From NCBI GenBank assembly GCA_025936175.1, contig JAICTV010000020.1:1-40516 (forward strand): 40,516 nt of DNA, read 5' to 3'. Below are positions 31,352-39,802 of the stretch, piece by piece. Under the pieces are notes generated by a model, which had not been told where the DNA came from, made no database searches, and worked only from the letters and a program-made list of their open reading frames with translations. The translations under genes and the position numbers were made by a program. The stretch is from Phycisphaerae bacterium (GTDB lineage: Bacteria; Planctomycetota; Phycisphaerae; Tepidisphaerales; Tepidisphaeraceae). Numbering within the stretch: the stretch's first letter is position 1; every line of letters begins with the position of its first letter.

Positions 31352-32803
31352 AGGAGCGAGCGAGGAAGAGTGGAGCGTGAGGGCGTGCGACGTGGGCGTT
31401 TACTCATCATCGTCAGCATCGGGCTGACCATCGCGGGGCTGCTGTGCATCCCGTTCGTCGTCGCGCAGGCGAAGGCGGTCGGTTTCGCCGGCACCATCCT
31501 GCTGCTGCTCGCGTCCACGGCGGGCATCATGAACACGTTGTGCACCCGCCGTGAGCTGCACGCGCTGATCAAGCAAGTTCAGGACGCGGCGGCGAAGAAG
31601 CAGGTCTGCCGCATCGACGCGATCAGCAAGGACTTCATCCCGCTGGCGGATGCGATCAACGATCTGCTTTCCTCGTCCGCCCAAACCGTCTCCGACGCGA
31701 CGCTGCGGGCGAAGGAACTGGAGATCCAGCTCAAAGTCGCCACCGCCGAGCGCCAGCACGCCGAGGCGATCATCTACAGCATCTCCGACGCGGTGCTCGT
31801 CACCGATCCCTTCGACGATCTCGTCCTCGCCAACGAATCCGCCGCCCGCACGTTCGACTTCGACCTCGCCCGCGCCGGGCGATCGCCGGTCGAGCAGGTG
31901 CTCAAGGACGACAAGGTGATCGCCCTGATTCGCGAGATGCGGCAGAGCAACAGCGCGTCCGGCCGGCGGATCGTCGAGCACAGCGTCAAGGGCGCCAACG
32001 GCGCCGAGCGCACGTTCAAGATCACGCTCTCCTGCGTCGCCGACAAGCAGGACCAGAACCCCGCCGGCGTCGTCGCCGTCCTGCACGACATGACCAAGGA
32101 GAAGGAAGTCGCCGAGATGAAGAACGACTTCGTCTCCAACGTCTCCCACGAGCTGCGCACGCCGCTCGCGTCGATCAAGGCGTACATCGAGATGCTCATC
32201 GACGGCGAAGCGGACGACGAGAAGACCAAGACCGAGTTCTACGAAGTCATCCAGAACGAAGCCAACCGCCTCTCGCGCCTGATCGACAACATCCTCAACA
32301 TCAGCCGCATCGAGTCGGGGCTGGTGAAGATCAACAAGCAGTCGCAGAGCCTCACCGTCATCATGAAAGAGGCGCTGGAGGTCATCGCGCCGCAGGCGAA
32401 GGGGAAGCAGATCACATTGAGCGAGCAACTGACGCCGGTCTTTTATCAGACCATCGCCGACCGCGACATGCTCTACCAGGCGGTGCTCAACCTCCTGAGC
32501 AACGCGGTGAAATATACGCCGGAGGGCGGCGCCATCACCGTGCAGACGGAAGTGAACGAGGCCAAGAAAAAGGTGATGGCCCGAATTTCCGACACAGGCG
32601 TCGGGATCCCGCCAAAGGACCTGCCCTTTGTGTTCGATAAGTTCTACAGGGTCGAAGCCAACAGCCGCATGGCCAAGGGCACCGGCCTGGGGTTATCGCT
32701 CGTGAAGCACATCATCGAGACGGTGCATCACGGGCGGATTTTTGTGGAGAGCACGCAAGGAAAGGGCAGCACGTTCGGGTTCGAGCTGGATCTTGCGGAG
32801 TGA
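31349..32803 (+). CDS. PAS-domain sensor histidine kinase
   Basis: Membrane-bound kinase. Two adjacent hydrophobic segments lie near residues 17-65 (LLIIVSIGLTIAGLLCIPFV and GFAGTILLLLASTAG), followed by a coiled linker and a PAS domain (about 140-250, IIYSISDAVLVTDPFDDLVL). The HisKA domain carries VSNVSHELRTPLASIKAY (H267), and the HATPase domain has LLSNAVKYTPEGG (N box), ISDTGVGIPPKDLPFVFDKF (G1/F) and KGTGLGLSL (G2). No extracellular sensor is evident, so the signal is probably sensed by PAS or within the membrane. The start is uncertain: GTG 31349 overlaps a repeat, and GTG 31370, with GAGGAAG just upstream, is an alternative. Probable partner of the receiver gene 80 bases downstream. 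Confidence 0.92.
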   Translation: MRSERGRVEREGVRRGRLLIIVSIGLTIAGLLCIPFVVAQAKAVGFAGTILLLLASTAGIMNTLCTRRELHALIKQVQDAAAKKQVCRIDAISKDFIPLADAINDLLSSSAQTVSDATLRAKELEIQLKVATAERQHAEAIIYSISDAVLVTDPFDDLVLANESAARTFDFDLARAGRSPVEQVLKDDKVIALIREMRQSNSASGRRIVEHSVKGANGAERTFKITLSCVADKQDQNPAGVVAVLHDMTKEKEVAEMKNDFVSNVSHELRTPLASIKAYIEMLIDGEADDEKTKTEFYEVIQNEANRLSRLIDNILNISRIESGLVKINKQSQSLTVIMKEALEVIAPQAKGKQITLSEQLTPVFYQTIADRDMLYQAVLNLLSNAVKYTPEGGAITVQTEVNEAKKKVMARISDTGVGIPPKDLPFVFDKFYRVEANSRMAKGTGLGLSLVKHIIETVHHGRIFVESTQGKGSTFGFELDLAE

Positions 32804-32878
32804 GGTTTGAGGTTTGTGATTCGAGGTTGGAGCAGCCATCGAACCTCAAATAACAAACCTCAAATAACAAAGTTGAGG
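32804..32878. repeat. Palindromic repeat, family D (heptad type)
   Basis: Left part GGTTTGAGGTTTGTGATTCG and right part CGAACCTCAAATAACAAACC...AAGTTGAGG, AT-rich and built of TTTGAGG/CCTCAAA heptads. It shares the TTTGAGGTTTGTGATT core with the copy inside rimO (1861-1930). It fills the gap between the kinase stop and the receiver gene. Confidence 0.85.
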
Positions 32879-32883
32879 GCACA

Positions 32884-33264
32884 ATGAGTGAGAAAACAAT
32901 TCTCGTCGCCGACGACGAGTCACACATCCTGCACGTGGTGTCGCTGAAGCTGCGCAACGCCGGCTTCCGCGTGCTCACCGCGCGGGACGGGCAGGAAGCG
33001 CTGGAGATGGCGCAGCAGAATCATCCCGACCTGCTCATCACCGACTACCACATGCCGCAGTTATCGGGCCTCGAGCTCTGTCAGCGGCTGAAGCAGGACA
33101 CCAAAACCAACGACATCCCCGCCATCATGCTCACCGCCCGCGGCTATCACCTCGAGCCCAGCGACACCGAGCAAAGCGGGATCTTGCGAATGCTGAGCAA
33201 ACCCTTCAGTCCGCGTCACTTATTGACGACGGTGAATGAGGTGCTCGAAGGCAAGGCCGCTTGA
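32884..33264 (+). CDS. Single-domain response regulator (CheY-like)
   Basis: A 126-residue receiver without an output domain. The acidic pocket D10-D11 is in ILVADDESH, the phospho-acceptor D54 in LLITDYHMPQLSG, with T84 in MLTARG and K106 in MLSKPFSPRHL. All catalytic residues are present. A stand-alone receiver next to a kinase and an HD-GYP gene suggests it acts through protein contact, for example on the HD-GYP protein or the pilus ATPase. The start is ATG just after the heptad repeat, with GAGGG as a possible ribosome site. Confidence 0.94.
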   Translation: MSEKTILVADDESHILHVVSLKLRNAGFRVLTARDGQEALEMAQQNHPDLLITDYHMPQLSGLELCQRLKQDTKTNDIPAIMLTARGYHLEPSDTEQSGILRMLSKPFSPRHLLTTVNEVLEGKAA

Positions 33265-33301
33265 GCGGCACGGGCGGAAGGGTCACGACGAAAGGTTGTA
33301 G

Positions 33302-35020
33302 ATGTTGCAAGTCGTGAACAATCCAACGACGCAAAAGTCGGCCACGGCGGCGAACGCCGCGGCGCCGACGGCGCAGACGGTGCCGACGTCCGTGCTCGAC
33401 AATCTCGCCGCGCGCTTCCGGCCCGGCGGATTGTGCCTGCTGATGCTCAACCCCGACGGCACGCTGGCCTATCACGACTCGTGCGCGGGTCTCTTCTTTC
33501 AGCGCTTCGCCGTCCCGATGGTGCAATATCCTGACTCTTCCGCCAACTTGCAGGAGAAGGTCGCCGGCATCGGGGTCAATTCCACGGTCGAGGTCTGGAA
33601 CAACCTGCCCGGCGTGGTAATGGCGGCGTTCCCGTTCGTCGAGAAGAAGCACCTTCTCGGCGTGATGATCCTCGCCGGCAAGGGCAACAGCTTCCGCCTC
33701 GGCGAAGAAGTGCTCCGCGTCTGCTCGCGCCTCGGCATCGACGGCATCTGGCTCAATCAACAGGCCGAAGAGCTGCCGATCTACGGCGACGAAGCGATCG
33801 TTCGCCAGGCTCGTCTTCTGCTGGGCATGATCCGCGATCAGGTCCGCCTCGCCGGGCTCGAAGGGGAGCTCGATTCGCTCTCCGGCCAGCTCGCCAACAC
33901 GTACGAAGAACTGAGCCTGATCTATCAGCTCAGCAGCGGCATGCGCATCAACCGCCGTGCGGCTGATTTCTTCAAGCAGGCTTGCCTCGACGTGATGGAC
34001 GTGATGGGCGTCCACGGCATGGGCGTCGCGCTCATGCAACCCGCGTCGCCCGCCGAGCAGCAGGAGCCGGTCCTCTACGGAAGCTTGAGTCTTCCGCCCG
34101 GCAAGGTGCATCGTCTGGCCGATCAGTTGATGAAAGTGCTGTGCGGTCGAAAGAGCCCGCTGCTCATCAACAACCTCGCCGCCGACAAGAACTTTTCGTG
34201 GATGGCCGAGTACGCGCGCCAGGTGATCGCCGTCCCGCTCCAGCGCCAGGACCAGGTCCTCGGCTGCCTCTTCGGCATCGACAAGAACGTCGGCGAGTTC
34301 GATTCGGTCGACTCCAAGCTGCTCAACTCGATCGCGAATGAGTCGGCGATCTATCTCGAAAACGTGATGCTGTTCGACGACGTGCACGGCCTGATGATGG
34401 GCCTGTTGCACTCGCTCACGTCCGCCGTCGACGCCAAGGACGCGTACACCTGCGGTCACTCCGAGCGCGTCGCGCTCCTGAGCCGTCACCTGGCGCAGGA
34501 GATCAAGCTCTCCGAGCACGACGTCGAGCGCATCTACATGGCCGGCCTGCTTCACGACGTCGGCAAGATCGGCGTGCCCGAAGCGGTGCTGCAAAAGACC
34601 GGCAAGCTGACGGCCGAAGAGTTTGAGCAGATGAAGAAGCACCCGCAGATCGGCGCCCGCATTCTGCACGACATCAAGCAGATCAAGGACATCATCCCGG
34701 GCGTGCTCTATCACCACGAGCGCTTCGACGGGAAGGGTTATCCGTCGGGCCTCGCCGGGCATGACATCCCGCAGATGGGGCGGATCATCTGCCTCGCCGA
34801 TTGCTTCGACGCGATGACGTCCAACCGCACTTATCGCCGCGCGCTTCCGCTGGAAGTCGCGCTGACCGAAATCCGCCGCTGCTCCGGCACGCAGTTCGAT
34901 CCCGAATTGGCCGACGCCTTCCTGCACACCAACAGCGAAGGCTTCCGCGAGCTCCTGCGCGACTACGAGCAGCAAACGCAGCGCCTGGCCGACCTGCAAA
35001 AGACCCTGAGGACCTTGTAA
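33302..35020 (+). CDS. GAF-HD-GYP cyclic-di-GMP phosphodiesterase
   Basis: A 572-residue cytoplasmic protein. An N-terminal region of about 180 residues looks like a divergent GAF/PAS-type domain (LLMLNPDGTLAYHDS, FPFVEKKHLLGVMILAGK). A coiled segment and a GAF domain (about 205-360, LSLIYQLSSGMRINRRAADF) follow, then an HD-GYP domain with HSERVALLSRHLAQEIKLSE, AGLLHDVGKIGVPE (H418-D419), HPQIGARIL, YHHERFDGKGYPSGL (the GYP motif) and LADCFDAMTSNRTYR. All residues expected for a metal-dependent c-di-GMP hydrolase are present. Placed between the receiver and STAS genes in the pilus locus, it probably lowers c-di-GMP near the pilus or secretion machine. Confidence 0.92.
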   Translation: MLQVVNNPTTQKSATAANAAAPTAQTVPTSVLDNLAARFRPGGLCLLMLNPDGTLAYHDSCAGLFFQRFAVPMVQYPDSSANLQEKVAGIGVNSTVEVWNNLPGVVMAAFPFVEKKHLLGVMILAGKGNSFRLGEEVLRVCSRLGIDGIWLNQQAEELPIYGDEAIVRQARLLLGMIRDQVRLAGLEGELDSLSGQLANTYEELSLIYQLSSGMRINRRAADFFKQACLDVMDVMGVHGMGVALMQPASPAEQQEPVLYGSLSLPPGKVHRLADQLMKVLCGRKSPLLINNLAADKNFSWMAEYARQVIAVPLQRQDQVLGCLFGIDKNVGEFDSVDSKLLNSIANESAIYLENVMLFDDVHGLMMGLLHSLTSAVDAKDAYTCGHSERVALLSRHLAQEIKLSEHDVERIYMAGLLHDVGKIGVPEAVLQKTGKLTAEEFEQMKKHPQIGARILHDIKQIKDIIPGVLYHHERFDGKGYPSGLAGHDIPQMGRIICLADCFDAMTSNRTYRRALPLEVALTEIRRCSGTQFDPELADAFLHTNSEGFRELLRDYEQQTQRLADLQKTLRTL

Positions 35021-35030
35021 ACCGACAAGA

Positions 35031-35155
35031 GCGGTCATAAAGGGGTCACTTCCCTTTTTGACCGAATTTAAACGATAGCTTGATAGCAGCGCAAAAATGC
35101 GGCACGAACGAAAAATAAAAAAGGTCAAAAAGGGAAGTGACCCCTTTATGACCGC
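35031..35155. repeat. Family E inverted repeat, MITE-like, perfect 33-bp arms
   Basis: Arms 35031-35063 (contains AAAGGGGTCACTTCCCTTTT) and 35123-35155 are perfect complements over 33 bases, around a 59-base AT-rich loop. No transposase frame is inside. The same core occurs at 39962-40023 in the terminal dehydrogenase gene. The size and symmetry resemble REPIN or MITE elements moved by a transposase in trans. Confidence 0.9.
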
Positions 35156-35194
35156 GTGTGTTGATATCGGCGTGTTGAGGAACGGAGGAAACCG

Positions 35195-35533
35195 ATGCCG
35201 CTCAAATGTGAAGACTACGGCACCGTCTGCGTCGTCGCCCTCGACGGCGACTTGAGCGGCGAGGTCTCCAAGGACGTGCGCAAGCACGCCGAGGAACGCA
35301 TCGAGACCAATCGCATCGTCGATTTTGTCGTGGACTGCGAAAAGACCGACTTCATCGACAGCGAGGGCCTGGAAACGCTCCTCTGGCTCAAGCGCCGCTG
35401 CGAAGACCTATTCGGCCAGATCAAGCTGGTCAACCTGGACGACAACTGCCGGAAGATCCTGGAGATCACGAGACTGGAGCACCGGTTCGAGTGTCACGGA
35501 GATCTGGCCGCCGCACTGAAGACGATGAGGTGA
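35195..35533 (+). CDS. STAS-domain anti-sigma factor antagonist-like protein
   Basis: A 112-residue protein of the SpoIIAA/STAS fold: VVALDGDLSGEVSKDVRKHA, VVDCEKTDFIDSEGLETLLW with S56 at the position phosphorylated in SpoIIAA, and LVNLDDNCRKILEITRLEHR. It would be controlled by a switch kinase and a phosphatase, neither of which is adjacent. Within the signalling block upstream of the assembly ATPase it may connect partner switching to pilus activity. GGAGG lies just before the ATG (AACGGAGGAAACCG). Confidence 0.92.
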   Translation: MPLKCEDYGTVCVVALDGDLSGEVSKDVRKHAEERIETNRIVDFVVDCEKTDFIDSEGLETLLWLKRRCEDLFGQIKLVNLDDNCRKILEITRLEHRFECHGDLAAALKTMR

Positions 35534-35546
35534 GAAATTTAATCAC

Positions 35547-35606
35547 CTGATGATCTGATCATTTAATCATTTCAATGATCAGACCATCAGATGGTCAGAT
35601 GGTCAG
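35547..35606. repeat. Palindromic repeat, family F (TGATCA/CAGATGGT type)
   Basis: CTGATGATCTGATCAT (35547-35562) pairs with ATGATCAGACCATCAG (35575-35590) at 15 of 16 positions. The right arm is followed by two more ATGGTCAG units. It fills the gap between the STAS gene and the ATPase gene, ending 7 bases before the ATPase ATG. Confidence 0.8.
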
Positions 35607-35612
35607 ATTCCC

Positions 35613-37316
35613 ATGATCGCAACCCTGCAACGCAAACCTCTGGGACAACTGCTCCTCTCGCGCGGCCTGATCAAACAGGAGCAGCTCGACCGCGCGCTCG
35701 ACGAGCAGAAGCGGTCCAACCACCAGAAGCTCCTCGGCGAGATTCTCGTCGAGCTGCGCGTCTGCACGGAAGATCAGATCACCGAGGCGCTGGCGCAAGC
35801 CTACGGCGTGCCGTACGCGCGCGTCTCGCCCAAGGTCGCCGATCCGAAAGTCATCGCGGCGCTTCCCAAGGAATTTCTCGAGAAGCATCAGGTGTTGCCG
35901 CTCTTTCTCGTCGAGCGCGTGCTCACCGTCGCCGTCCCGGAGCCGGCCAACGTCTTTCTGCTGGAAGAGATCGAGCGCCTCAGCGGCTTTCAGGTGCAGG
36001 TTGTCGCCGCCACCACGCGCGACATCAAGGCGACCCTCCAGACCTACCTCCCCAACGACAAGGTGTTCGTCATCGACGACATCATCGAGGAGGTCAAGCC
36101 CGAAGAGTTCACGCTCATCGAAGCGCCCGTCCAGGACATCACCAACCTGGAGCAGGCCGCCGGCGACTCGCCCGTCGTCAAGCTCGTCAACTACTGCATC
36201 TACAACGCCGTGAAAGACGGCGCATCGGACATCCACATCGAGCCCGGCGACAGCGCGCTGCGCATCCGCTACCGCATCGACGGCCGCCTGATGGAGAAGC
36301 TCCGCCCGCCGTACCAGATGGCCGCCGCCGTCGCGTCGCGTATCAAGATCATGGCCGGTCTCGACATCTCCGAGCGCCGCCTCCCGCAGGACGGCGGCAT
36401 CCACGTGATGATGGACAAGCGGCCCATCGACCTGCGCGTCAGCACGATGCCCGGGAAGCATGGCGAAAAAGTCGTCGTCCGCGTCATCGACAACGACAAG
36501 GCGTCGGTCAATCTCGAAAAACTCGGCTTCGGCTACGAGACGCTCAAGCAGTGGCGAAAACTCATCGCGCTGCCGAACGGCATCCTGCTCGTCACCGGCC
36601 CGACCGGCTCCGGCAAGAGCACCACGCTTTACGCCTGTCTGCAGGAGCTCAACAGCGACGACACCAACATCTGCACCGTCGAAGACCCGGTCGAGTACGC
36701 GCTGAACGGCATCAACCAGTTTCAGATCCACGAGAAGGCCGGCTTCACCTTCCCGACCGCGCTGCGGAGTCTGTTGCGACAGGACCCGGACATCCTGATG
36801 GTCGGCGAAATCCGCGACGGCGAGACCGCGCGTCTCGCCACGCAGGCCGCCCTCACCGGTCACCTCGTCCTCAGCACGCTGCACACGAACGACGCCCCGG
36901 GCGCCATCACGCGACTCTACAACCTCGGCATCGAGCCGTACCTCGTCGGCGCCAGCGTCTCCGGCGTGCTCGCCCAGCGCCTGGTGCGCAAACTCTGCCA
37001 GGCGTGCAAGGAACCTTACGAGCCGACGCCGAATGAGAAGCGCCAGCTTGAGCGTTTTACCGAAAACATCGAGACGCTTTACAAGCCCAAGGGCTGCGCC
37101 CGCTGCCGCAACCTCGGCTTCGCCGGCCGAATCGGCATCTACGAGCTGCTCGTCCCCGACGACAACATGATCGAGCGCATCAGCCAGGGCGCAACGCTGA
37201 ACGAGATCCGCGACCTCGCCCGCACCCTGGGCATGAAGACGCTGCGCCAGGACGGCGTGGACAAGGTCAAGAGCGGGATTACGACGTTGGAAGAGGTGTA
37301 TCGAGCGACTGCATGA
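35613..37316 (+). CDS. pilB: Type IV pilus/type II secretion assembly ATPase PilB/GspE
   Basis: A 567-residue hexameric ATPase that drives fibre assembly at the inner membrane. The N-terminal MshEN-like domain has two repeats, LGQLLLSRGLIKQEQLDRAL and LGEILVELRVCTEDQITEAL. Next come the N2 domain with SDIHIEPGDSALRIRYRIDG and the Walker A GPTGSGKSTTLYA (K335). The Asp box VEDPVEY, Walker B DILMVGEIRDGETA and His box TGHLVLSTLHTNDA follow. A zinc-binding CQAC...CARC module lies near residues 465-495. It is the assembly-type ATPase and not PilT, by length and zinc motif. The MshEN motif binds c-di-GMP in MshE, which fits the HD-GYP gene upstream. Confidence 0.95.
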   Translation: MIATLQRKPLGQLLLSRGLIKQEQLDRALDEQKRSNHQKLLGEILVELRVCTEDQITEALAQAYGVPYARVSPKVADPKVIAALPKEFLEKHQVLPLFLVERVLTVAVPEPANVFLLEEIERLSGFQVQVVAATTRDIKATLQTYLPNDKVFVIDDIIEEVKPEEFTLIEAPVQDITNLEQAAGDSPVVKLVNYCIYNAVKDGASDIHIEPGDSALRIRYRIDGRLMEKLRPPYQMAAAVASRIKIMAGLDISERRLPQDGGIHVMMDKRPIDLRVSTMPGKHGEKVVVRVIDNDKASVNLEKLGFGYETLKQWRKLIALPNGILLVTGPTGSGKSTTLYACLQELNSDDTNICTVEDPVEYALNGINQFQIHEKAGFTFPTALRSLLRQDPDILMVGEIRDGETARLATQAALTGHLVLSTLHTNDAPGAITRLYNLGIEPYLVGASVSGVLAQRLVRKLCQACKEPYEPTPNEKRQLERFTENIETLYKPKGCARCRNLGFAGRIGIYELLVPDDNMIERISQGATLNEIRDLARTLGMKTLRQDGVDKVKSGITTLEEVYRATA

Positions 37317-37324
37317 ATTGAGCC

Positions 37325-37392
37325 ATTGAGTCATCGGGTCATTGAGCCATTGAAGGCGCAATCCCAATGACTCAATGACCCGATGACTCAAT
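37325..37392. repeat. Palindromic repeat, family F2 (TCATTGAG type)
   Basis: Perfect 22-bp arms 37325-37346 (ATTGAGTCATCGGGTCATTG...) and 37371-37392. Each arm is a string of 8-base units close to GTCATTGA. It fills the gap between pilB and pilC and ends 14 bases before the pilC ATG. Confidence 0.88.
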
Positions 37393-37406
37393 CACTCAAT
37401 CCCGTC

Positions 37407-38627
37407 ATGCCCACCTACACCTACACAGCCCGCGACGCCAACGGCAATCTGGCCAACGGCACGATGACCGCCGCCTCGGTCAATGAGGTGACGCAGCTCC
37501 TGCGCCGCGAGGGCAAATACCCGACGTCGGTGCAGGCCGGCGACGACCTGACGAACCCGACGAGCGGCAGCGGGAAAAAGGGCGGCATCAAAATCTCGCG
37601 CGCGGACGTCATCCAGCTCTCGACGCAGCTCTCGGTGATGGTGGAGACCGGCGTCACGCTTTCCGAGGCGCTCGAGTGCGTCGCGCAGCAGACGGAAAAG
37701 CCCAAGGTCAAGGAGCTGATCGACGATGTGCTCCGCCTGGTCCACTCCGGCGTCGATCTGAGCACGGCGTTGTCGCGGCACGAGCGATCCTTCCCGCGGC
37801 TGTACGTCGCGATCATCCGCGCGTCGGAAAAATCCGGCATGATGGGCAAGCTGCTCGGCCGGGCCACCGCGTACATGCGCGATGAGCAGGAGACGCTCCG
37901 CAAGGTCAAGGGCGCGCTGATCTATCCGACGATGATGCTGCTCTTCGCCGTCAGCACGACGATCTTCCTGCTCGCCTTCGTGCTGCCCAAGTTCACCGCC
38001 ATCTACGCCTCCAAGGCCGCGGCGCTGCCGATGCCGACCAAGATCCTCATGGGCATGAGTGATTTTCTCGTCGATCACAAGTTCAGCCTGCCGGTGGTTG
38101 TCGCGGCGCTGGCCGTCGGGGGGTTCTTCTACTCCAAAACCGATCGCGGCGAGCGCATCGTTCACTGGCTTCACCTGCACGTCCCGCTGCTCGGCCCGAT
38201 GTTCCGCAAGCTGCACCTGGCGCGCAGCCTTCGCATGATCGGCACGATGGCCGGCGCGGGCGTCACCCTCACCGAGTGCGTCGGCACCGCCAACGATCTG
38301 TGCGGCAACGTCTACTTCCGCGAGCTGTGGACCGACGTGCTGCAAAAGATCCAGGTCGGCCGCCAACTGTGGGAGCCGCTGTCGGAAAACGCCCTCGTCC
38401 CGCGCTCGATCTCGCAAATGATCGCCTCCGGCGAGCGCAGCGGAAAACTCGCGCTGGTGATGGACCAGATCAGCGGCTACGCCGAGATGGAGCTCAAGGA
38501 GCAGATCACCGAGCTGACGCGCTACATTGAGCCGATCATGATCGTGGTGATGGGCATCATCATCGGCGGCGTGGCGCTGGCGTTGCTTCTGCCGATCTTC
38601 ACCATCAGCCGCGTCGTCGCGAGCTAG
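37407..38627 (+). CDS. pilC: PilC/GspF-like inner-membrane platform protein
   Basis: A 406-residue polytopic protein on which the assembly ATPase acts. It starts MPTYTYTARDANGNLANGTM, the typical start of PilC/GspF, so the ATG at 37407 is preferred over the earlier 37383. Two T2SSF domains follow: SRADVIQLSTQLSVMVETGV in the first and LARSLRMIGTMAGAGVTLTE in the second. Three membrane helices lie near residues 170-200, 225-245 and 375-400, and FPRLYVAIIRASEKSGMMGK and PRSISQMIASGERSGKL are the family boxes. Pairs with the ATPase 90 bases upstream. No prepilin peptidase or retraction ATPase follows. Confidence 0.94.
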   Translation: MPTYTYTARDANGNLANGTMTAASVNEVTQLLRREGKYPTSVQAGDDLTNPTSGSGKKGGIKISRADVIQLSTQLSVMVETGVTLSEALECVAQQTEKPKVKELIDDVLRLVHSGVDLSTALSRHERSFPRLYVAIIRASEKSGMMGKLLGRATAYMRDEQETLRKVKGALIYPTMMLLFAVSTTIFLLAFVLPKFTAIYASKAAALPMPTKILMGMSDFLVDHKFSLPVVVAALAVGGFFYSKTDRGERIVHWLHLHVPLLGPMFRKLHLARSLRMIGTMAGAGVTLTECVGTANDLCGNVYFRELWTDVLQKIQVGRQLWEPLSENALVPRSISQMIASGERSGKLALVMDQISGYAEMELKEQITELTRYIEPIMIVVMGIIIGGVALALLLPIFTISRVVAS

Positions 38628-38681
38628 TTCTCAACGCTTCCTTCGCAATTTGGTAATGAAGACGCCGTAACAGGTGTCTCT

Positions 38682-39602
38682 ATGCCGATCACGCTGCCGC
38701 CGATTTCCCGTCGTCGTTTCCTGCGAGGCGTTGCCGCCGCCGCAGGGACGCTTGCATTCGGTCGCTATTCGATCGGCGAACCGACGCCGCAGACCGACGC
38801 CGACCGCCTCGCGCTCCTCTCCGACATCCACATCAACGCCGACCGTAACCTGATCCACAAAACGCAGATCAGCATGTGGGATCATCTCAAGCAGGCGAGC
38901 GACGAGATCCTGTCCCTGTCGCCGCGGCCGGCGAACGTGCTGGTCAACGGCGACTGCGCGTATCACGACGGCCGGGCGATCGACTATGCGACGGTCATCG
39001 ACGCTCTCAAACCGATGCGCGAGGCGGGATTTCCGATCCACCTCGCGCTCGGCAATCACGACAGCCGGGAGAACATCGCCGCGGCGATGCCGACCGATGG
39101 CGAGCGCGTCGCTGCGCTGGCCGATCGCCGCGTCATGCTCGTGCAACTCAAGCACGCCGACTGGTACATGCTCGACACGCTCGACAAGACGGCTTCCACG
39201 CCGGGCGAGCTGGGCGCGGCGCAGATCAACTGGCTGGCGAAGTCCCTCGACACGCGCGGCGCCGATCGCGCCGTCGTCGTCATGCTTCACCATCAGCCCG
39301 ACGTTCGCCCTGATATCACCAAGCGCAGCGGCCTGCGCGATACCGAACCGTTCCTCGAGGCGATTACGAATCGCAAGCAGGTGAAGGCGGTCCTCTTCGG
39401 CCACACGCACGTGTGGACGCATCGCAAGCAGGACGACATCCACTTCGTCAACCTGCCGACGACCGCGTACGTCTTCGATCCACAGCAGCCGGCGGGCTGG
39501 GTTGACGCGCACGTGCGCGCCGACGGCCTGACCCTCCAGCTCCACGCGATCACGCCCAACCATCCGAAGGACAAGCAGACGCTCGAGCTGGCGTGGCGAT
39601 GA
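38682..39602 (+). CDS. Tat-exported calcineurin-like metallophosphoesterase
   Basis: A 306-residue protein with a twin-arginine signal (SRRRFLRGVAAAAGTLAFG). The metallophosphoesterase motifs are in order: LLSDIHIN (D-x-H), VNGDCAYHDG (GD), LALGNHDSREN (GNHD), VMLHHQPDV and LFGHTHVW (GHTH). All metal ligands of the binuclear site are present. Substrate unknown; relatives hydrolyse phosphomono- or diesters. An AGG lies 8 bases before the ATG. It is not obviously part of the pilus system. Confidence 0.92.
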   Translation: MPITLPPISRRRFLRGVAAAAGTLAFGRYSIGEPTPQTDADRLALLSDIHINADRNLIHKTQISMWDHLKQASDEILSLSPRPANVLVNGDCAYHDGRAIDYATVIDALKPMREAGFPIHLALGNHDSRENIAAAMPTDGERVAALADRRVMLVQLKHADWYMLDTLDKTASTPGELGAAQINWLAKSLDTRGADRAVVVMLHHQPDVRPDITKRSGLRDTEPFLEAITNRKQVKAVLFGHTHVWTHRKQDDIHFVNLPTTAYVFDPQQPAGWVDAHVRADGLTLQLHAITPNHPKDKQTLELAWR

Positions 39603-39626
39603 TTCCTGCCGAATCTCCCAACGCTT

Positions 39627-39764
39627 GTCATCCCAAGGTACTCCGAGGGATCTCGGAGTATGACAACCGGCCGACTCCGAGATCCCTCGCGGAGTACGGC
39701 TCGACCGTCTTCGATCCCGAGGTTCAGACCCGAAGGGAGCTCGCCGAAGTCCGCTCGGGATGAC
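39627..39764. repeat. Palindromic repeat, family C, extended
   Basis: The outer GTCATCCCAAGG and TCGGGATGAC ends and the inner TACTCCGAGGGATCTCGGAG / CTCCGAGATCCCTCGCGGAG arms form a long imperfect hairpin. The right half adds further TCGATCCCGAGG and CCGAAGGGAG units. It fills most of the gap between the metallophosphoesterase stop and the convergent dehydrogenase stop at 39803. Confidence 0.8.
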
Positions 39765-39802
39765 ATTCATCCGCAGACGCCGGGCAGCGCACGCAGATTC
39801 GC

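Noticed and set aside
37317-37406. CRISPR-like array
   Set aside because: The units are 7-8 bases, palindromic as a group and have no spacers. Same for the heptad repeats at 32804 and 1861.
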